Part shown: positions 36,035 to 48,833 of the stretch, piece after piece | Layout: every line of letters begins with the position of its first letter | Numbering within the stretch: the stretch's first letter is position 1 | Source of the DNA: Gossypium raimondii | Lineage: Eukaryota > Streptophyta > Magnoliopsida > Malvales > Malvaceae | DNA: 64,000 nt | Assembly (NCBI RefSeq): GCF_025698545.1 | Contig: NC_068577.1 | Coordinates: 44,409,250 to 44,473,249, forward strand | Reading direction: 5' to 3' | Position numbers and translations under genes: made by a program | The notes under the pieces: generated by a model | Seen by the model: only the letters and a program-made list of their open reading frames with translations | Database searches by the model: none | What the model was told of the DNA's origin: nothing

Positions 36035-38776
36035 TGTAACAGCCCATTTTTAGTGGTATGTCAGAAACAGTGATTTTAGGACCACAATTTCGATGAGTGA
36101 ATTATTATTTTGTTATTTATTTAATGTCTACGAGATTATATTAAGATCGTATTAAAGTTTTGTTAAGACATTTTGATGTTTAAACAGATAATTAGATAAA
36201 AAGGACTAAATTGTAAAAGGTGTAAAAGTTGAATTGTATTAGTTAAAGGGGTCAAATGGCTATGAAATTTTAATTTAATGGACTTTAATGATAAATAGAC
36301 CATTTAATTAGTTATTGGATAGTTATGGATAATTTTTTATTGAAAATTTGATAATTTTTAAAGGTTAAAATGGTAATTGAATAATTAAAAGAAAATTTAA
36401 GTAAAGAAAGATGAAACAAAGTCATCATCTTCTTTCTTTCATTTTTTTTTCAACCAAAAATCCATGGGAGGAGAGCTTGAAGTTCCAGCTAGGGTTTAAT
36501 TTATGCATGTAAGTGAATTCAAGCTCTGTTTTTATTGATTTTTATGTTTTTGAGTTCGTTTTAGCTTAATCTCGCTAGCCCGAGGATTACTTTGCAAAAA
36601 TGTTAAAGATTGAGGGAATTTCCATGGATTTTTGAATGATTTTTGATGTTAGTTGATAGATTATGAATCTTTATTGTAAAATAAACATGTTTTGTTAAGT
36701 GATTTTTGGTGAAATTATATTTAGGGATTAAATTGTTAAAAGTATAAATTCATGGATTTTATTGTGAAATTTTGGTAATAATAGGTTGTTTCAAGGTCCC
36801 TTGTAACTTTGGTTAAGTTGGATTTAGGTTAAAATGGTTAGATTTAAAGTTATGAGCTTATGGACTAAATTGTGAAAAGTTAAAATGTTAGGGAATTCAT
36901 AATTTTCATAAATATGAATTATGGATTAAATTGAATTATAGAGGTACTTAATTTATTGAAATTATCAATTTAGATCAAGATAAATCACAATCGGGCTTAA
37001 ATCGAGGAAAAGCTAAAGCTTCAGATTAATTTGACTTTACTTTTACGCCCTAATTATCAAGGTAAGTTCGTATAAACTATGATCATTTTAATGTTAGTTA
37101 AAATGACTATTTGCTATGTTTTTTTTTAATATAAATGAATCAATATGTAAATGTATCCATGTTATGATGAATTGACGGATAACAAGTCCCGGTTGAACCT
37201 TAAGAATTCTTACGATACAATTACATGTCATTAGAGATTTCATATTTCGGGTGCTAGTCTTGAATGTCCTACCAATGGCTGAGGTCCTGCATTTGTTGCG
37301 GATTCTCCACAACTCATGTGAGTAGCATCGTGTAGCTTACATTCCGACCTACAGCTCGTGTGAGCATTGATGTAAAGAAAAGGTTACGGTTATATGTAAA
37401 TGCACACTATGTGTGAGCTTTTCTGAGTATCTGATGTAATTCTAGATGGTTGAACGGGTAAGAAAAGGAAATGAAATGGTAAGTATGCAAATGGATTGAA
37501 TGATGATATTATGAAAAGATTTATGAGCTAAAGGATGTTATCTACATATAGAAATTTACTTATCTTATGGTTGAATTCATTTGTATCATGAACAAGTGTA
37601 CTAACTTGTGAATTTGATGATGTTGTATAGGCTTAAGCTAAGCTTATGGTATTGGTAATGATTTATGCTTAATCTATGAATTGTAAAAATGACATGGCAA
37701 GTTATGTTTAAGTTTATATGAGCTTACTAAGCTTTCGTTGCTCACGTAGTTTCTTTCCTTTGTTTTGTAGATTATCGGAAGCTCGACCGGTTGAAAGCTC
37801 ATCGGAGACCTATCACACTATCCAACAACTATTTCGATAGATTTTGTGTATTTTGGCCAAGGTTAATAATGGCATGTATAAGGTCTTGTAATGTATGTTT
37901 TGGTGTGTTTAAGCTTTTGAAGTTGTGTTGGTTTGGTGCACTTTGATGCCTTGCCAAATTATGTCATTTTGGTCACTTTCAAGTGCTTGCATTTAAAGTA
38001 TCTATTGGTGTGTTTGTAGTGTTATGAAAAAGGTCAAATGTGGTGTTATGTGGTAGCCAAGGAACTAAGCTTTTATACTTGCAATATGGCAATGTTGAAG
38101 TATTTTGATAATTGATGTTTTGGTACAATTGTGGTGCCTTTGAATGACATATTGGTTAGGTGATTTAGGATATTTGAAATGGTATGTTTATGTGTGTTTG
38201 GATAGTGTTTGAATCCCTTAAATGTGTGTTCAAATGGTTTGAATGGTTAATTATGAAATGGATTTGAAATGGCTTGTTTTTAGGTAAATTTTGGGTTCAC
38301 ACGGCTTGGGACACAGGCTATCACACGACTGTGTGACACACATGGCCTAGTGACACGGCCGTGTGTTATTTGAGAGTTTCTTAGTGCTTCAAGTTATTGA
38401 GTTACACAGCCTAGCACACGGGCGTGTGGGGCAACTCAGTGAGTTACACAAGTGAGAACACGGGCTGGGACACGGCCGTGTGTCCCTTGTTCGAATGTTA
38501 CACGGCCTAAGGTGATGTCACACGGCCATGTGACCCCTGTTTTCTAAATTTTGCAATTTTTTCTTAAAACTTCTATTTTATTACAAATTAGTCCTGAATT
38601 GTTTCAAAGCTATTTTTAGGGCCTCGAAGGCTCGATTTAGGGACAAAATGCATGAGATTGAATGGTTTATAATATGAGTTTAATTTATTTAAATATTACA
38701 ATGTTAAATGTTTTCGATTGTACGGTAATGCTTCGAAACCCTAATTCGGTGATGGAGACGAGTTAGGGGTGTTACA
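36035..38776 (+). mobile_element. Solo LTR inside the PMD gene (2742 bp)
   Basis: It starts TGTAACAGCCC and ends GGGGTGTTACA. It is flanked by AGTTG at 36030-36034 and again at 38777-38781. There is no internal region or second LTR. At 38300-38550 are several ACACGGCCGTGTG-type palindromes, a feature I associate with cotton Gypsy LTRs. Confidence 0.88.
38290..38550 (+). repeat. Clustered ACACGGCCGTGTG-type palindromes
   Basis: Four or more copies of CACGGCC/GGCCGTG words, some forming the full palindrome ACACGGCCGTGTG (for example near 38354 and 38475), lie within 260 bp of the solo LTR. A weaker set is at 55750-55850 in another LTR. Confidence 0.75.
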
Positions 38777-38981
38777 AGTTGTTCCTAGAATAGAAGATAC
38801 ACGATGGCAACCGAGGAGCACTCTGCAATCAACTACGGATGAAGGCGAATAATATGAGAGGCTGAGACCACAACGTGTACTTGAAGGTAGACGTAACGAT
38901 AAAAATGAGGAAGTCGGTATATAGCTTGGGTGAAGAAGAAATATGACTCGCAACTGACAACCACCCCGTTGTGGTACACAT

Positions 38982-40000
38982 AGGAGCGAACAGAACTTGA
39001 TTCGACTTGAAAAAATAAAAAAAAATGTTCAAATTTCGAGTTAAATGAATCGAGTTGTTCGAGTCAACTCAATTTTTTTTCAAATTTCGAGTTCGATTCG
39101 AGTTTAATTTTCGAATTTGAATAAACTGAATATCAAAGTATAATATTTTACATTTTTACCCCAAGCTCTCAAACCTTTTTACTTTACCCCCTAATACTTT
39201 TACTCCCTCCCACTTTCCCTTAAAACTTTTACTCCCCTCCCATCTCACCCCCATCTACCCGAAACCCATTTTCCCCCCATTTTTTTTTGAATATTCCCCC
39301 CATTGACTTTCCCCCCAAAATTTTACTCCCCCAACTCTCAACACTTTTTATTTTACCCTTAAATTTTTACTTTTCACCTTTTACCCCAAATAAAAAATCA
39401 TACAAAAAATCTCTAAACTTAAATAATAATTTTATTTATATATACTATTTATATTATTAAATGAAATTTTACATTTTGTACTATTTATATTATTGAATTG
39501 TTTAATCATATTAAATTTTATAAATTTTGTTAAAATTGAATTATTGATGATGCCATAAAATATTTGAGTTAAAATTTTATATTGGTATCAATTTCATATT
39601 TTATCTTTAAAATAACTTTTATTGAAAAATTAATTTTTATATTTAATATATTTTTAATTTCAAAATACATAGTGACAAAAATCGAAGATAATTGAAGCAA
39701 CTAAGCAAGCAAAAAAGTTAACCCGTATATAAAATATTAATAAAAATTATGAGGAGATGAAAGTTAATAACAAATTTTATTATGGTGGGAAAATTTGATT
39801 ACAGTGGTGACAGTGGTTATAAGGACCCAAAGTCATTTTTTTAAATTTAACTTGAACAAATATATTCGACACGATTCAAATTCCACTCACTCGACACGAT
39901 TCGAGAAAATTTCAAATTGAGTTAGGATGATAAAATAGGATTCGTCAATTCGATTAACTCGAAATTTTTTCATTCGATTCGATCGAACGCTCGCGCCTAG
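38982..40000. mobile_element. hAT-type non-autonomous element (1019 bp)
   Basis: It is flanked by the 8-bp duplication GTACACAT at 38974-38981 and 40001-40008, the length made by hAT transposases. The ends AGGAGCGAACAG and (reverse of) CGAACGCTCGCGCCTAG are similar in inverted order. The edges are rich in TTCGAGTT/TCGATTCGA words and the centre is AT-rich with no transposase. Confidence 0.8.
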
Positions 40001-40519
40001 GTACACATTCTGATCGAGGATATGAATGATTTTTTTTTTGTACTTCTCAAGTAAATTTTAATTGTTTAGTTAAGTTATAGTCGATAAGATTGTAACGATA
40101 TTGGATATGAAATGTTTTTAAATAAATATCATTTTAAAATCAAAATTGTTTTCATTGTCATTTTATATTGTAAAATCAAGTCTACATGAGAAAAATGGAA
40201 CAAAGTTGTATATTGTATTTCTCTCTATAGTATAATAAAAATGCGTATTTAAAAATTACAAAAAAATTTGAGTATGAATGAAAAAATCAACAAATAAGTT
40301 TCAGTTAAAAAATTAATAAATCGGTTAATGAGGTATTGTCCTTATAATATCTCATCGGTGAGGACATGACAATATTGTATACCCTAGGTAGATGTCGGTC
40401 GACCTTTTGGTTTGTAATGCAATGACTTATTGGGTAACAACTTGAATGGAGCGCTCGATACCGGCAACCACATACTTTTATCTGGGGCCGATGGGAATAC
40501 ATTTCTCCACATGTTATAC

Positions 40520-42600
40520 ATGTGTTCTAGTTTATCATCATGTATTGTTTCATCTACGATATGTACATTTTGTCCATAAAGCTTTGTGATCTAAACTTAC
40601 GGAGGAACATGCTGCAATTGCAAAAGCACATGGGAAACGAAGTGCATCAAATCTCCCACAGTTGTAGGTCAGTTGTCTCCGATGTACATGGTACGCTCCC
40701 CCGACAATACCTTGATTGGGTCTGTCGAACTCTGTAACTCGAAACAAAAGGTCTTTGCATGAGTGACACACTAGATGCATACAGTTCGCTCGTACTGTAG
40801 CCTTCCTAATTTCTTTCATAATGTCCTTACACCAAACATGGTATTCCTTCATCTGTCCAACATATTTTTTCATTCCCTTTGGAAAAAGTTCTGCCAAATG
40901 AAAATATGTTTCTTTCACAACCAAAGTTATCGACAAATGATGTGTTCCCTTCAATACAAAATTGATGCATTCCACTAAGTTTGTCATCATGTGCCCATAT
41001 CGTAAACCCTCGTCATATGATTGTGTCTACTAATTGAAGGGTATGTTAGAGAGGTACCTTACCCCGACACTATTAATGGCCTGTAAGTTTTCCAACATTT
41101 CATGAAAATGGTGTTTGACGAGCTCATACCCTGTCGAGAAAAGTGAATAGTTTATTCATAATGCCCAACATCTGCTAGCCAGTTAAATATTAAACAATTG
41201 AAATAGTGGCTAATACATACCCATGTTAACCACTTGTGCGCTCTGAGCTTCAAATTCGTACTATCTGTGGTAGTTCATCGCAACATGTCTTAAACAATAT
41301 TTATGGTGTGTTCGGTCCCAAAGGCTTCTCTATCATTCAATTGTGGCCAGTATTCCAAGTCCCTTGTCAAAGATGACACATACATCGAGTTGGGGGCAAA
41401 CATACCTCCTCAACCTAGACAAGAAGAAATCTCAAATCATTTGCCTTCTTTGACGACATTATTGCAAAGAAAATTGGCAGGATTTTTTTATTTTCATCCT
41501 ATGCCACAACCAACAACAACAATCGATACGTATATCTCCCGTTAATAAAGAGACCGTCGATTTGTACTAATGGCTTGCAGTATTGGAATGCTTTTCGACA
41601 TTGCTTGAAATCCCAGAAGAAATGATGGAACACTCGACATCTATGGACCAACCGATTATTATAATACACAGGCATTATTTGTAGATCGGTTAACTCATCC
41701 CACCCATTATGTATCTTCTCCAATGCCTTCTACTTTGCAATCCATGCCTTGTGGTATGATGGTGTGTAATCGTACTAGCTACGGATATTTACAATTAAAA
41801 CCGACACAACAATCATTGGACTTGTTTTCACCATATTTAGTATTATTTTCAGGATCATCTCCGAACCCAATTTCAGATGATCTTGTGAAATACCTGCAAC
41901 AACACGAGTATGTTAAAATTAGGAATTCTACCCCAAATATAAGAAAATCTTAACACAGTACCTATGATAACACACGTATGCGGAACGATATATTTTTTAT
42001 GGTCTATAACCCAGTCTTCTTATTAACAGAAACCATGATTTTCCATGCACATTTCGCTTTGAATTTGTCAGATCGGGATTTAACAAAATGGAAGTTTATC
42101 CCATTTTTTAAGTTGTATCACTTCATTACAGTGACAAAACCATCTTTAAAGGAAAACTCCTTCCCCACTTCTAAATCACCCGAATTCAACAAAGAACTCG
42201 CATAGCTCGATCTTTTGTGTGGGAATTTTACAAACTCCAATCCATCTTCTGCTAAAAGGTCCACATTATGCATGTAGGTCGGTGGTGAGTACGTCATGAA
42301 CTGTGAATCTTCTTCGACATATTCGCCCGGACCTTCACCATCTGAACCTCCATATTTTAGTTTAGTTGGAACCAGCTTTGGGTCAGAAAATAATGCAATT
42401 TCTAAACCATCAGCCCCGGGCTCCCAGATTGGATTGGCATCAGATTCAGTGCCCTCTTCATTCTCAGCCGCACCAGTATCTCCGGGGTTGGAAATCCCCT
42501 CGTCGGTGGATGTCATAGGGAGTACATCATCCCTTATTGTATAGTTCTCGAAACAACCAAACCACCTATTGATTACCAACCGTTGGAACTTGATGTCATT
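40520..42600 (-). pseudogene. MuDR-family (MULE) transposase, decayed
   Basis: Read on the minus strand. 42579-42118 encodes an acidic N-terminal part, then GLEFVKFPHKRSS and ELEVGKEFSFKDGF-like sequence. Continuing to about 41960 is CAWKIMVSVNKKTGL, the MuDR DNA-binding core. 41723-41499 holds the start of the DDE domain: EKIHNGWDEL, AFQYCKPLVQIDGLFINGRY (the aspartate in QIDG is the first catalytic residue). 41130-41045 gives YELVKHHFHEMLENLQAIN. 40990-40550 gives MTNLVECINFVLKGTHH and a C-terminal SWIM-like zinc finger, YNCGRFDALRFPC, in which the first Cys and the usual His are changed. Stops and frame shifts separate these pieces, so it is inactive. Confidence 0.82.
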
Positions 42601-43302
42601 CTCCTATAGGTGTTCCCAGTATTAAACATCGGCTGATCGAAGCTGAAATCAAAACCACTAACTGAGTGTCGCATGGGGGTCCAGTATTATTGGTTACTGC
42701 CAAACCCTGTAAGATTTCCCACTTTCAACTCTTACAATTTCCCACTCACCCATCATATATCTCGGGATTCTCGAGATAATATTTTCTAAAAAATTCTGAT
42801 CGACCTCAACCTCCCCTAAGCTATAGGTGATCAAAACTCAGTTACATTCGAAAAAATTGAAAAAATTTACAAACTAAAAGTTAATCGAATTGAGTAGTTC
42901 AAGCTTTGATTTTGAATCGAATTAAATTTTACAATTTGAATAATTCAAATATACGATTGTTGTAAATATCAAATTAAATAATGTTAACTTTACAAGTCAA
43001 AAAAATATAAAAAAGTCTAAAGAATATATAAAAAATTTTAAAAATATAAAAACCCCTAAATCCTAAAACACTAAAACCTACAAAATCTTAACCCTAAATT
43101 ACTTTAACAAAAATCAAAATCCTAACCCTAAAAAAATAACCTTACCAAAAGAAAAATGCTTCCAGCTGAAAGGTTTTCCTACAAATCCATTGAAAACGCT
43201 TTCAGTTGGAAGAGTTTTCGTATTTTTGGCCTAATCCCGTAATTTTTCAAAAACCAGCCTAATTCGATAATTTTTTTTAAAAAAAATCGACATTTTTTAG
43301 AA

Positions 43303-44373
43303 CTTCATTCTCTGTTGACATCATTACTGTTACAATAATTAAAAAATATAAGTTGGAGTGAGTTTAAAAGAATATTATCTTTTAATTTAAAAATTAATAA
43401 AATTATAGGTAGGTTACCACAAAGATCCTTTTACTTCTTTTTGTTTTCTTTTCTTGTCATTTTTATGTGTTTTTTTATGGCTATTGGTATCAAGGATGTT
43501 TTCAACATGGAAGTACTATCAATGAAACCGTAGAACTTGAGTTTGAGATGTTGGACTTAATTAGCAATTGAAGTTAAAGTGAATGAAAGGGATTTGAGAA
43601 CTTTCTTAGTTGGTTATTATTGATTGTGTGATATCTAGAGCCCGCTTTTTACTATTATTAGTATGGTTCCCTACCAAGTTTCATGTTGGATTAATTGTTC
43701 TTTTATGAGTAAATTTTGAAGGTTCAAATATATTTTAAGTCTTCATACTTTTCATGTGTTTAGAAGTTAGTCTTCATATTTTTAATTTTAAGAATTTAGT
43801 TCCTTTATTTTTAAATTTAAAATTAAGATTTAATTGTTAATACTATCAAATTCGATGGATTTCGTTTTGAAATTAAAAAAAACACTCACACGGTAACTAT
43901 GTAACAAAAAAAAAACATTGCAATGAGCGTGAATTTAATGAGATAATTTTAATGGTATTAATAACTCTTAAAAATTACATCGTCATTTTAATCGAAATTA
44001 AGGTTTTTGGGCTAACTAATAACAATAAAAAAGTCAAGGTACCAAATCATATCAAAAGTTAAAATATAAAATTAAATCTTAAATTTAAGCAAGACCAAAA
44101 TAGAAATTTAATTATTATATAATTTATAAAAAATAAACTTATTCCAACTCATCATGCTAAAAGAAGTTTTTGTTAGTATTGTTTAAGAAATCTAGGTCAA
44201 AAACTAATTAGAGTAGTCAACAAAATTAACAAATTGGACTAAATATTATAAAATTAAGACCAAATTATTGTAGAATTTATGAATAAGAATTAAATCTTAA
44301 TTTTAGGTATAATAGAGGGATGAAAAGTGATATTTGGCCATTATCCTATGAAAGACAAAAAAAAAAAATGAAA
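43303..44373. other. AT-rich non-coding stretch
   Basis: No ORF above noise and no terminal repeats recognised. A short 'tttaaaattaagatttaatt' type low-complexity stretch is present. Confidence 0.45.
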
Positions 44374-44381
44374 GTGGGAAG

Positions 44382-44614
44382 CAAGGAGAAGCCAAAATTT
44401 TTTTTAAAGGGGCCGAATGAAATTTTAATTTTTAATAGTCTATATTTTTATAATTTTTAAAGAATTAAATCAAATTTTTATAATTTTAGGGGGGCCAAAG
44501 TATAATATTACTTTTACTAATTTAAAATTTTAAAAATTTTTAAAGAGCCTAAATAACAAATTTCCATTTTAGGGGGGGTCGGGGCCCCTGCCAGCCCCCC
44601 TAGATTCGCCTCTA
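44382..44614. mobile_element. hAT-type MITE (233 bp)
   Basis: Flanked by GTGGGAAG at 44374-44381 and 44615-44622 (8 bp). The right end, read in reverse, is CTAGAGGCGAATCTAGG followed by a G/C-rich run; the left end CAAGGAGAAGCC is a weaker match. The wording GGGGCCCCTGCCAGCCCCCC at the right edge is characteristic of an abundant plant hAT MITE family. Confidence 0.75.
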
Positions 44615-44622
44615 GTGGGAAG

Positions 44623-45588
44623 GTTTAAAACGACCTTTGAGTTATTGATAAAGAGACTTTAGCTTATTGAGAAGGAATTAGAAGATTATGAAGTAGGAGA
44701 AAATTTATTTTTGTTTGTGTTTGAAGGGTGAAAAGAAAAGTCCCCATCAACAATCTTTAAATAATGGTTGCCACATAGGGATTATAGGTGTTTATGATCG
44801 TGAAACTGGCTTTTAAGTATGATATTAATATATTTTATGTTTGCCAAAGTTTGGTTTAGTCTAGAATATGAACTTAAAATTTTGTCTAAATCTGATTATA
44901 TTTGTAAATGGTTGACCCAAATTCATTTTAGTACACACTCATATTGTTTTTAAAATCTTTTTTAAAAATTTATTTATAATATTTTAATTTAATATTTAAT
45001 TATCTTAACATTTTTTATGTTTACATTATAGTAGTATTATATATTACTACAAATTTAATTTTTATGTGTTATAAATTACAAAAAATATATAAAAATAACA
45101 TAATAATGAGGCCGGTCAAGCCGAGCTTAGGCCTTGAATATTCAAGTCCAAGCCCAAAGACAACTTATATTTTAAATGAGATTATTATTTTTTGTTCAAG
45201 CCTATTTTTCGAATTTAATTTTTTACCTAAATACTATCAAATTTTGAATGGACCTTCAAGCGTTATTCCAATTTGACCCTAATTTTTTTAATCCTCAATA
45301 TTACATTTTGAGTCAAATTATTTTTTTTAATAAAAAAAATACAGATTGAACCATTAAAATTTAACAGTGTTAACATGACAATTTGAGTAGATAACGATTA
45401 AATGATGTGGCAAAAACGAAATGAAGAGTTGGCATTGTAGTCGAGGAAGTGGAAATCTAGAGTAAAGGAATGAAAAGAAAATATAGAAGCTTCATGCAAA
45501 TAAGAAGAATAACCACATTCAAAGTCTATTGTGAGAAGGACGTACCAATTTATTAAAATACATTGTTATGTATAGAAAATAGAGAATG
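44623..45588. repeat. AT-rich stretch including a second copy of the fold-back repeat
   Basis: Bases 44810-45290 share wording with 29990-30530 in opposite orientation (AATATGAACTTAAAATTTTGTC). There is no coding potential. Confidence 0.35.
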
Positions 45589-45811
45589 GTCTCTGTTAAG
45601 GATCGACCCGATTAAGCAATAAGTAACAAAAATAGCAGAATAAATTAAGAAATTAAACATATAAATTTAACGTGAAAAAACCCCTCCAAAGAGGATAAAA
45701 AATTACGGGCAAAGATAATTTTACTATAATGGCAAAAGAACGAAGAGTACAAAAGATGGAGATAAAACTAAACCCAAAAAACTCGAAAACAAAAAACTCT
45801 CAAAACGTAAA

Positions 45812-48562
45812 TGTAAGAACCCATTTTTGCCTGGACCCATACTAGCAAAATAAGCCCAAATAATAAAAACAAAAACAGTCCATTTTCAGCAAATTTAAGC
45901 ACAAAACCCAATTATGCCAGCCCAATACAACCCTAGCCCACAACAAAAACTTTCAGCAGCAAAGGGAGCAAACCCTAACCCTCTCCAGCGCCCGCATGCA
46001 CGCCCCTGCCCTTGGGCGCCGCTCCAACTCCCCGCACGCCGCCGCCGCACTTCACCACGCTCGTCTGGCACCTGCAAAGAATTTAATGCAATAACAAATG
46101 AAGAAGCACGCGGGCAATAATAGTAGTTAATAGATAATAAGGAAGAGAAAAGCATTTTGATTCGGCTATAAAAGCCCGAATCTCACCGTTGTACTTTTTT
46201 TACGAACGCACATCAATTAATCAAAAATCAAAACACAGATTTTAAAGGTTAAAAATCTGATCGTTTTCTTTTTTCTTTTTGTTTTTCTGTTTGCTGTTTT
46301 CTTTTTATTCTTATTATTATTTTTTGTTTTGTTCATCTCTTTTACAAATAGTTTTAACAATAAATATAGAATAGAAAGAAGGGGAAAGAAACGCACCTAG
46401 ATCACCGGTGGCTCCGTCGACGGATGTCTTCTCGCCGTCGTCGGAATCGGGTCTTGAAGTGGGTTTAATGCTCCTTCGGTCCCTCGGATTGGAAGCCTGA
46501 CTCTCTGATACGCCCCCATTTTCTTCGCCGTTGGCCTTTGGTCACGGCGGCTCCAAGGCCGAATTTTTTGGGAGAGTTGAGAGAATGAGGGTTTAGTTTT
46601 TTAGAAAAAAATGGTTGCAGGTGACAGATTTTTGGGGTTTAAATGACAGGACAAAACTGCGTCGTTTAAGGGAAGAAGATCTGCGCATTATTGCCCTAAT
46701 GGGTAATTTGCGCATTTGGTCCCTCCAATCCTGCGGCGCATTCAAGGCAACCTTTTATTTCATTTAATTTTGACCGTATAATTTGACGCCTGTTCCAACC
46801 TAGTCCTGCGCCAGGCGACGCGCATAAGGGACGGGGAATTCTCATAGTCAGTCCCTCGTGTCCTCAGCACATTTCATTTCGGTCCCTCGCTCCATTTTTT
46901 TAATTTTTTTTATTATGCCCCTCACTTTTATTTTGATTCCGATCATGCCCTTGACCTTTTAGCCTTTTATATATATATATTCTTTAAAACTGTTTCTTTT
47001 ATTATTTAGATTTTTTTATATACATTATTTTATTTCAAACTGTTTTAAATCAATTAGTATTTATCTCAAGTTTTATATTTTATTCATTTCAAATATATAT
47101 ATATATGCACAGTATCTACTTTAGTTCACTGTTTTGTTTTAAAAATTTCTCTTCCCTTTTTATGTACTTATTTTAAGCTTTTATATGGTATATAATTTTT
47201 TAGTTATTTATCTAAATTACATAATATATTACTTTATCTTATATATATTAGAATGTATTATATACACTAATTATTCTAAAATTATTTTGTACCTTTTCAA
47301 CTATGCTATTTGTTTTTATGTTTTGTTATAATCCATTTCCAAATTTTTCTTATTTTACGCGTCTACAAGTACATACATATTACTTATTTTTAAAATTTTT
47401 CATACATAGTATTTTAAAATTGTTTTGTATATATATATTTTTTAAATATTTCATTTTTCACATTATTTGTTCAAAATTAATTTATTATTCTTTAAAACTA
47501 TCCTGCACTTTATTTGTTCTAATTTGTCTTATGCTACTCATGTTGAAATTATTATATATGCTACTTAATTTTTTCGTCTTTAATTATTAATACTAGTATT
47601 CAAATAATGCGTGTTGAGTGTGTATTAACATTGTGTGTACCATAGTTAGTTTACTCGTATTTTCATACATTAGTGTAATTATCCATATATCATTATTTCA
47701 TGTTTATTATTATATTGTTATTTCACGTCATCATTTTGTAAATTAAACCCCAACATAGTTGTCCAATGTGGATTGCTTTATTTTATTCTAAGTAAGATAA
47801 ATGCTATCCTTCAAATAGATTACCCGCTATTATTCGAAATGGAATTTTGCTAAATAAGCCAATATTTTGCATTTTGGAAATTCGAGAAATTGTACCCTAA
47901 CTTATTGGGTCTCGATTTTCTCGTTAAACCTAAATAGCAAAATATCTTTTTAAATTTCTAAAAGCATAAAATTTCAAAAATAAAGGTAACATTCTATATT
48001 TAGAAAATTCGAGAAATCGTGCCCTAACTTACTAGGCTTCGATTTTTCTCGTTGATTCTAAGTAACCGAATATCCTTTTAAAATTAAAATAAATGAGGTT
48101 TAAATAAAAAGTAAAATGCAAACTCACTCTCAAAATATGAGATGTCGGGTCCTAACTTACTGGATGTGACATCTTGTTAATTCGAGATAAGAAGGCATTT
48201 TTCATTTTGATTTATTCGAGTAATTTTTAAAATAACACAATATAAAGAGGGATCGTATTTTTAAATTCTTTTCGAGTTTTTAGTTTTCGACACCAAGATA
48301 TTAAGTAATCAACTAGGTACCAATTTTGGGTGTATCGAGGGTGCTAACCCTTCCTCGTGCGTAATCGACTCCCGAACCTGTTTTTCTAAATTTCGTGGAC
48401 CAAAATCGCTGTTTTAATAAAATCTAAATTGTTTATTAAAAAAACCGTTTTACAAGGTGACCCAATCACACCTCATCAAAAAAGATTGGTGGCGACTCCC
48501 GTTTTCGTTTTTATTTTCAAAATCCAAGTCGACCCCGTTTTACCAAAAAAATGGTGTCAACA
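45812..48562 (+). mobile_element. Solo LTR nested in the Copia LTR (2751 bp)
   Basis: It starts TGTAAGAACCCATTTTTGCC and ends ATGGTGTCAACA. It is flanked by GTAAA at 45807-45811 and 48563-48567. The terminal part matches the minus-strand solo LTR at 15481-18464, so the two are one family inserted in opposite orientations. A GC-rich block (45960-46070, and 46390-46560) and a long AT-rich block (46960-47720) are present. Open frames inside it have no recognisable domain. Confidence 0.9.
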
Positions 48563-48833
48563 GTAAACACAAAATTCTCTAAATGTGTTATGAGTTCTAA
48601 TATGTAATGGGTGTCTTTACTAAGGTTGTAAAAGAGCCTATTTATAGGCTAAATTCATATGTCAAATAATAATAAAATAATCTAAACTAATCAGTGTTTG
48701 ACTGAAACAAATAAATAGAGTTTAACTAAAAGATTATTTTTCAAATTTGACTGAAAATCGGAGTCATACTTAACAAATCTCCACCTTGACTCATATTTCC
48801 ACAACGCCATATTTGCCAAAGCCCGCCACGAGC

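Larger units (their letters stand above)
34055..40050 (+). pseudogene. Plant mobile domain (PMD, MAIN-like) gene, decayed and interrupted twice
   Basis: The first exon remnant (34059-34111) encodes SLIRLDDKHIS...LQM up to a GTAAG donor. The next (34216-34490) encodes the PMD core: FLHVARMGRGCKFDPTLIS, LVERWRLETHTFYLSCGE, TLKDLQLQLELSVDG. Later pieces with the family's PMD order follow: AQLLGRVPG (34507), MYQEMCRATKPQKIKIGG (34767), SSYVRLPEELQDVQL (about 35010), FEFLVNPNIWHVKVPLVVY (about 35215) and a proline-rich tail (35767-36030). Stops, a lost start and frame changes occur throughout. The tail resumes after the LTR at 38782 (TRWQPRSTLQS) and is broken again by the hAT element at 38982-40000. 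PMD proteins include MAIN/MAIL1, which act in gene silencing; transposon-borne versions are common in plants. Confidence 0.78.
33608..43302. mobile_element. Large Mutator-like element (MULE) carrying a PMD gene and a transposase
   Basis: The ends are long inverted repeats. The left end (about 33608-33770: CAAAAAATGTTGATTTTTT, ...AAAAATTACGGGATTAGG..., CTTCCAGCTAGAAGC) matches the reverse complement of about 43150-43302 over roughly 150 bp with scattered differences. Between them are a PMD pseudogene on the plus strand and a MuDR-family transposase pseudogene on the minus strand, facing each other. A solo LTR (36035-38776) and a hAT element (38982-40000) were added later, so the element itself was about 5.9 kb. 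A 9-bp target duplication could not be recognised. Confidence 0.8.

Noticed and set aside
45914..46120. Open frames on both strands in a GC-rich block
   Set aside because: They fall inside the solo LTR at 45812-48562. The long frames reflect local GC content and no domain is seen.
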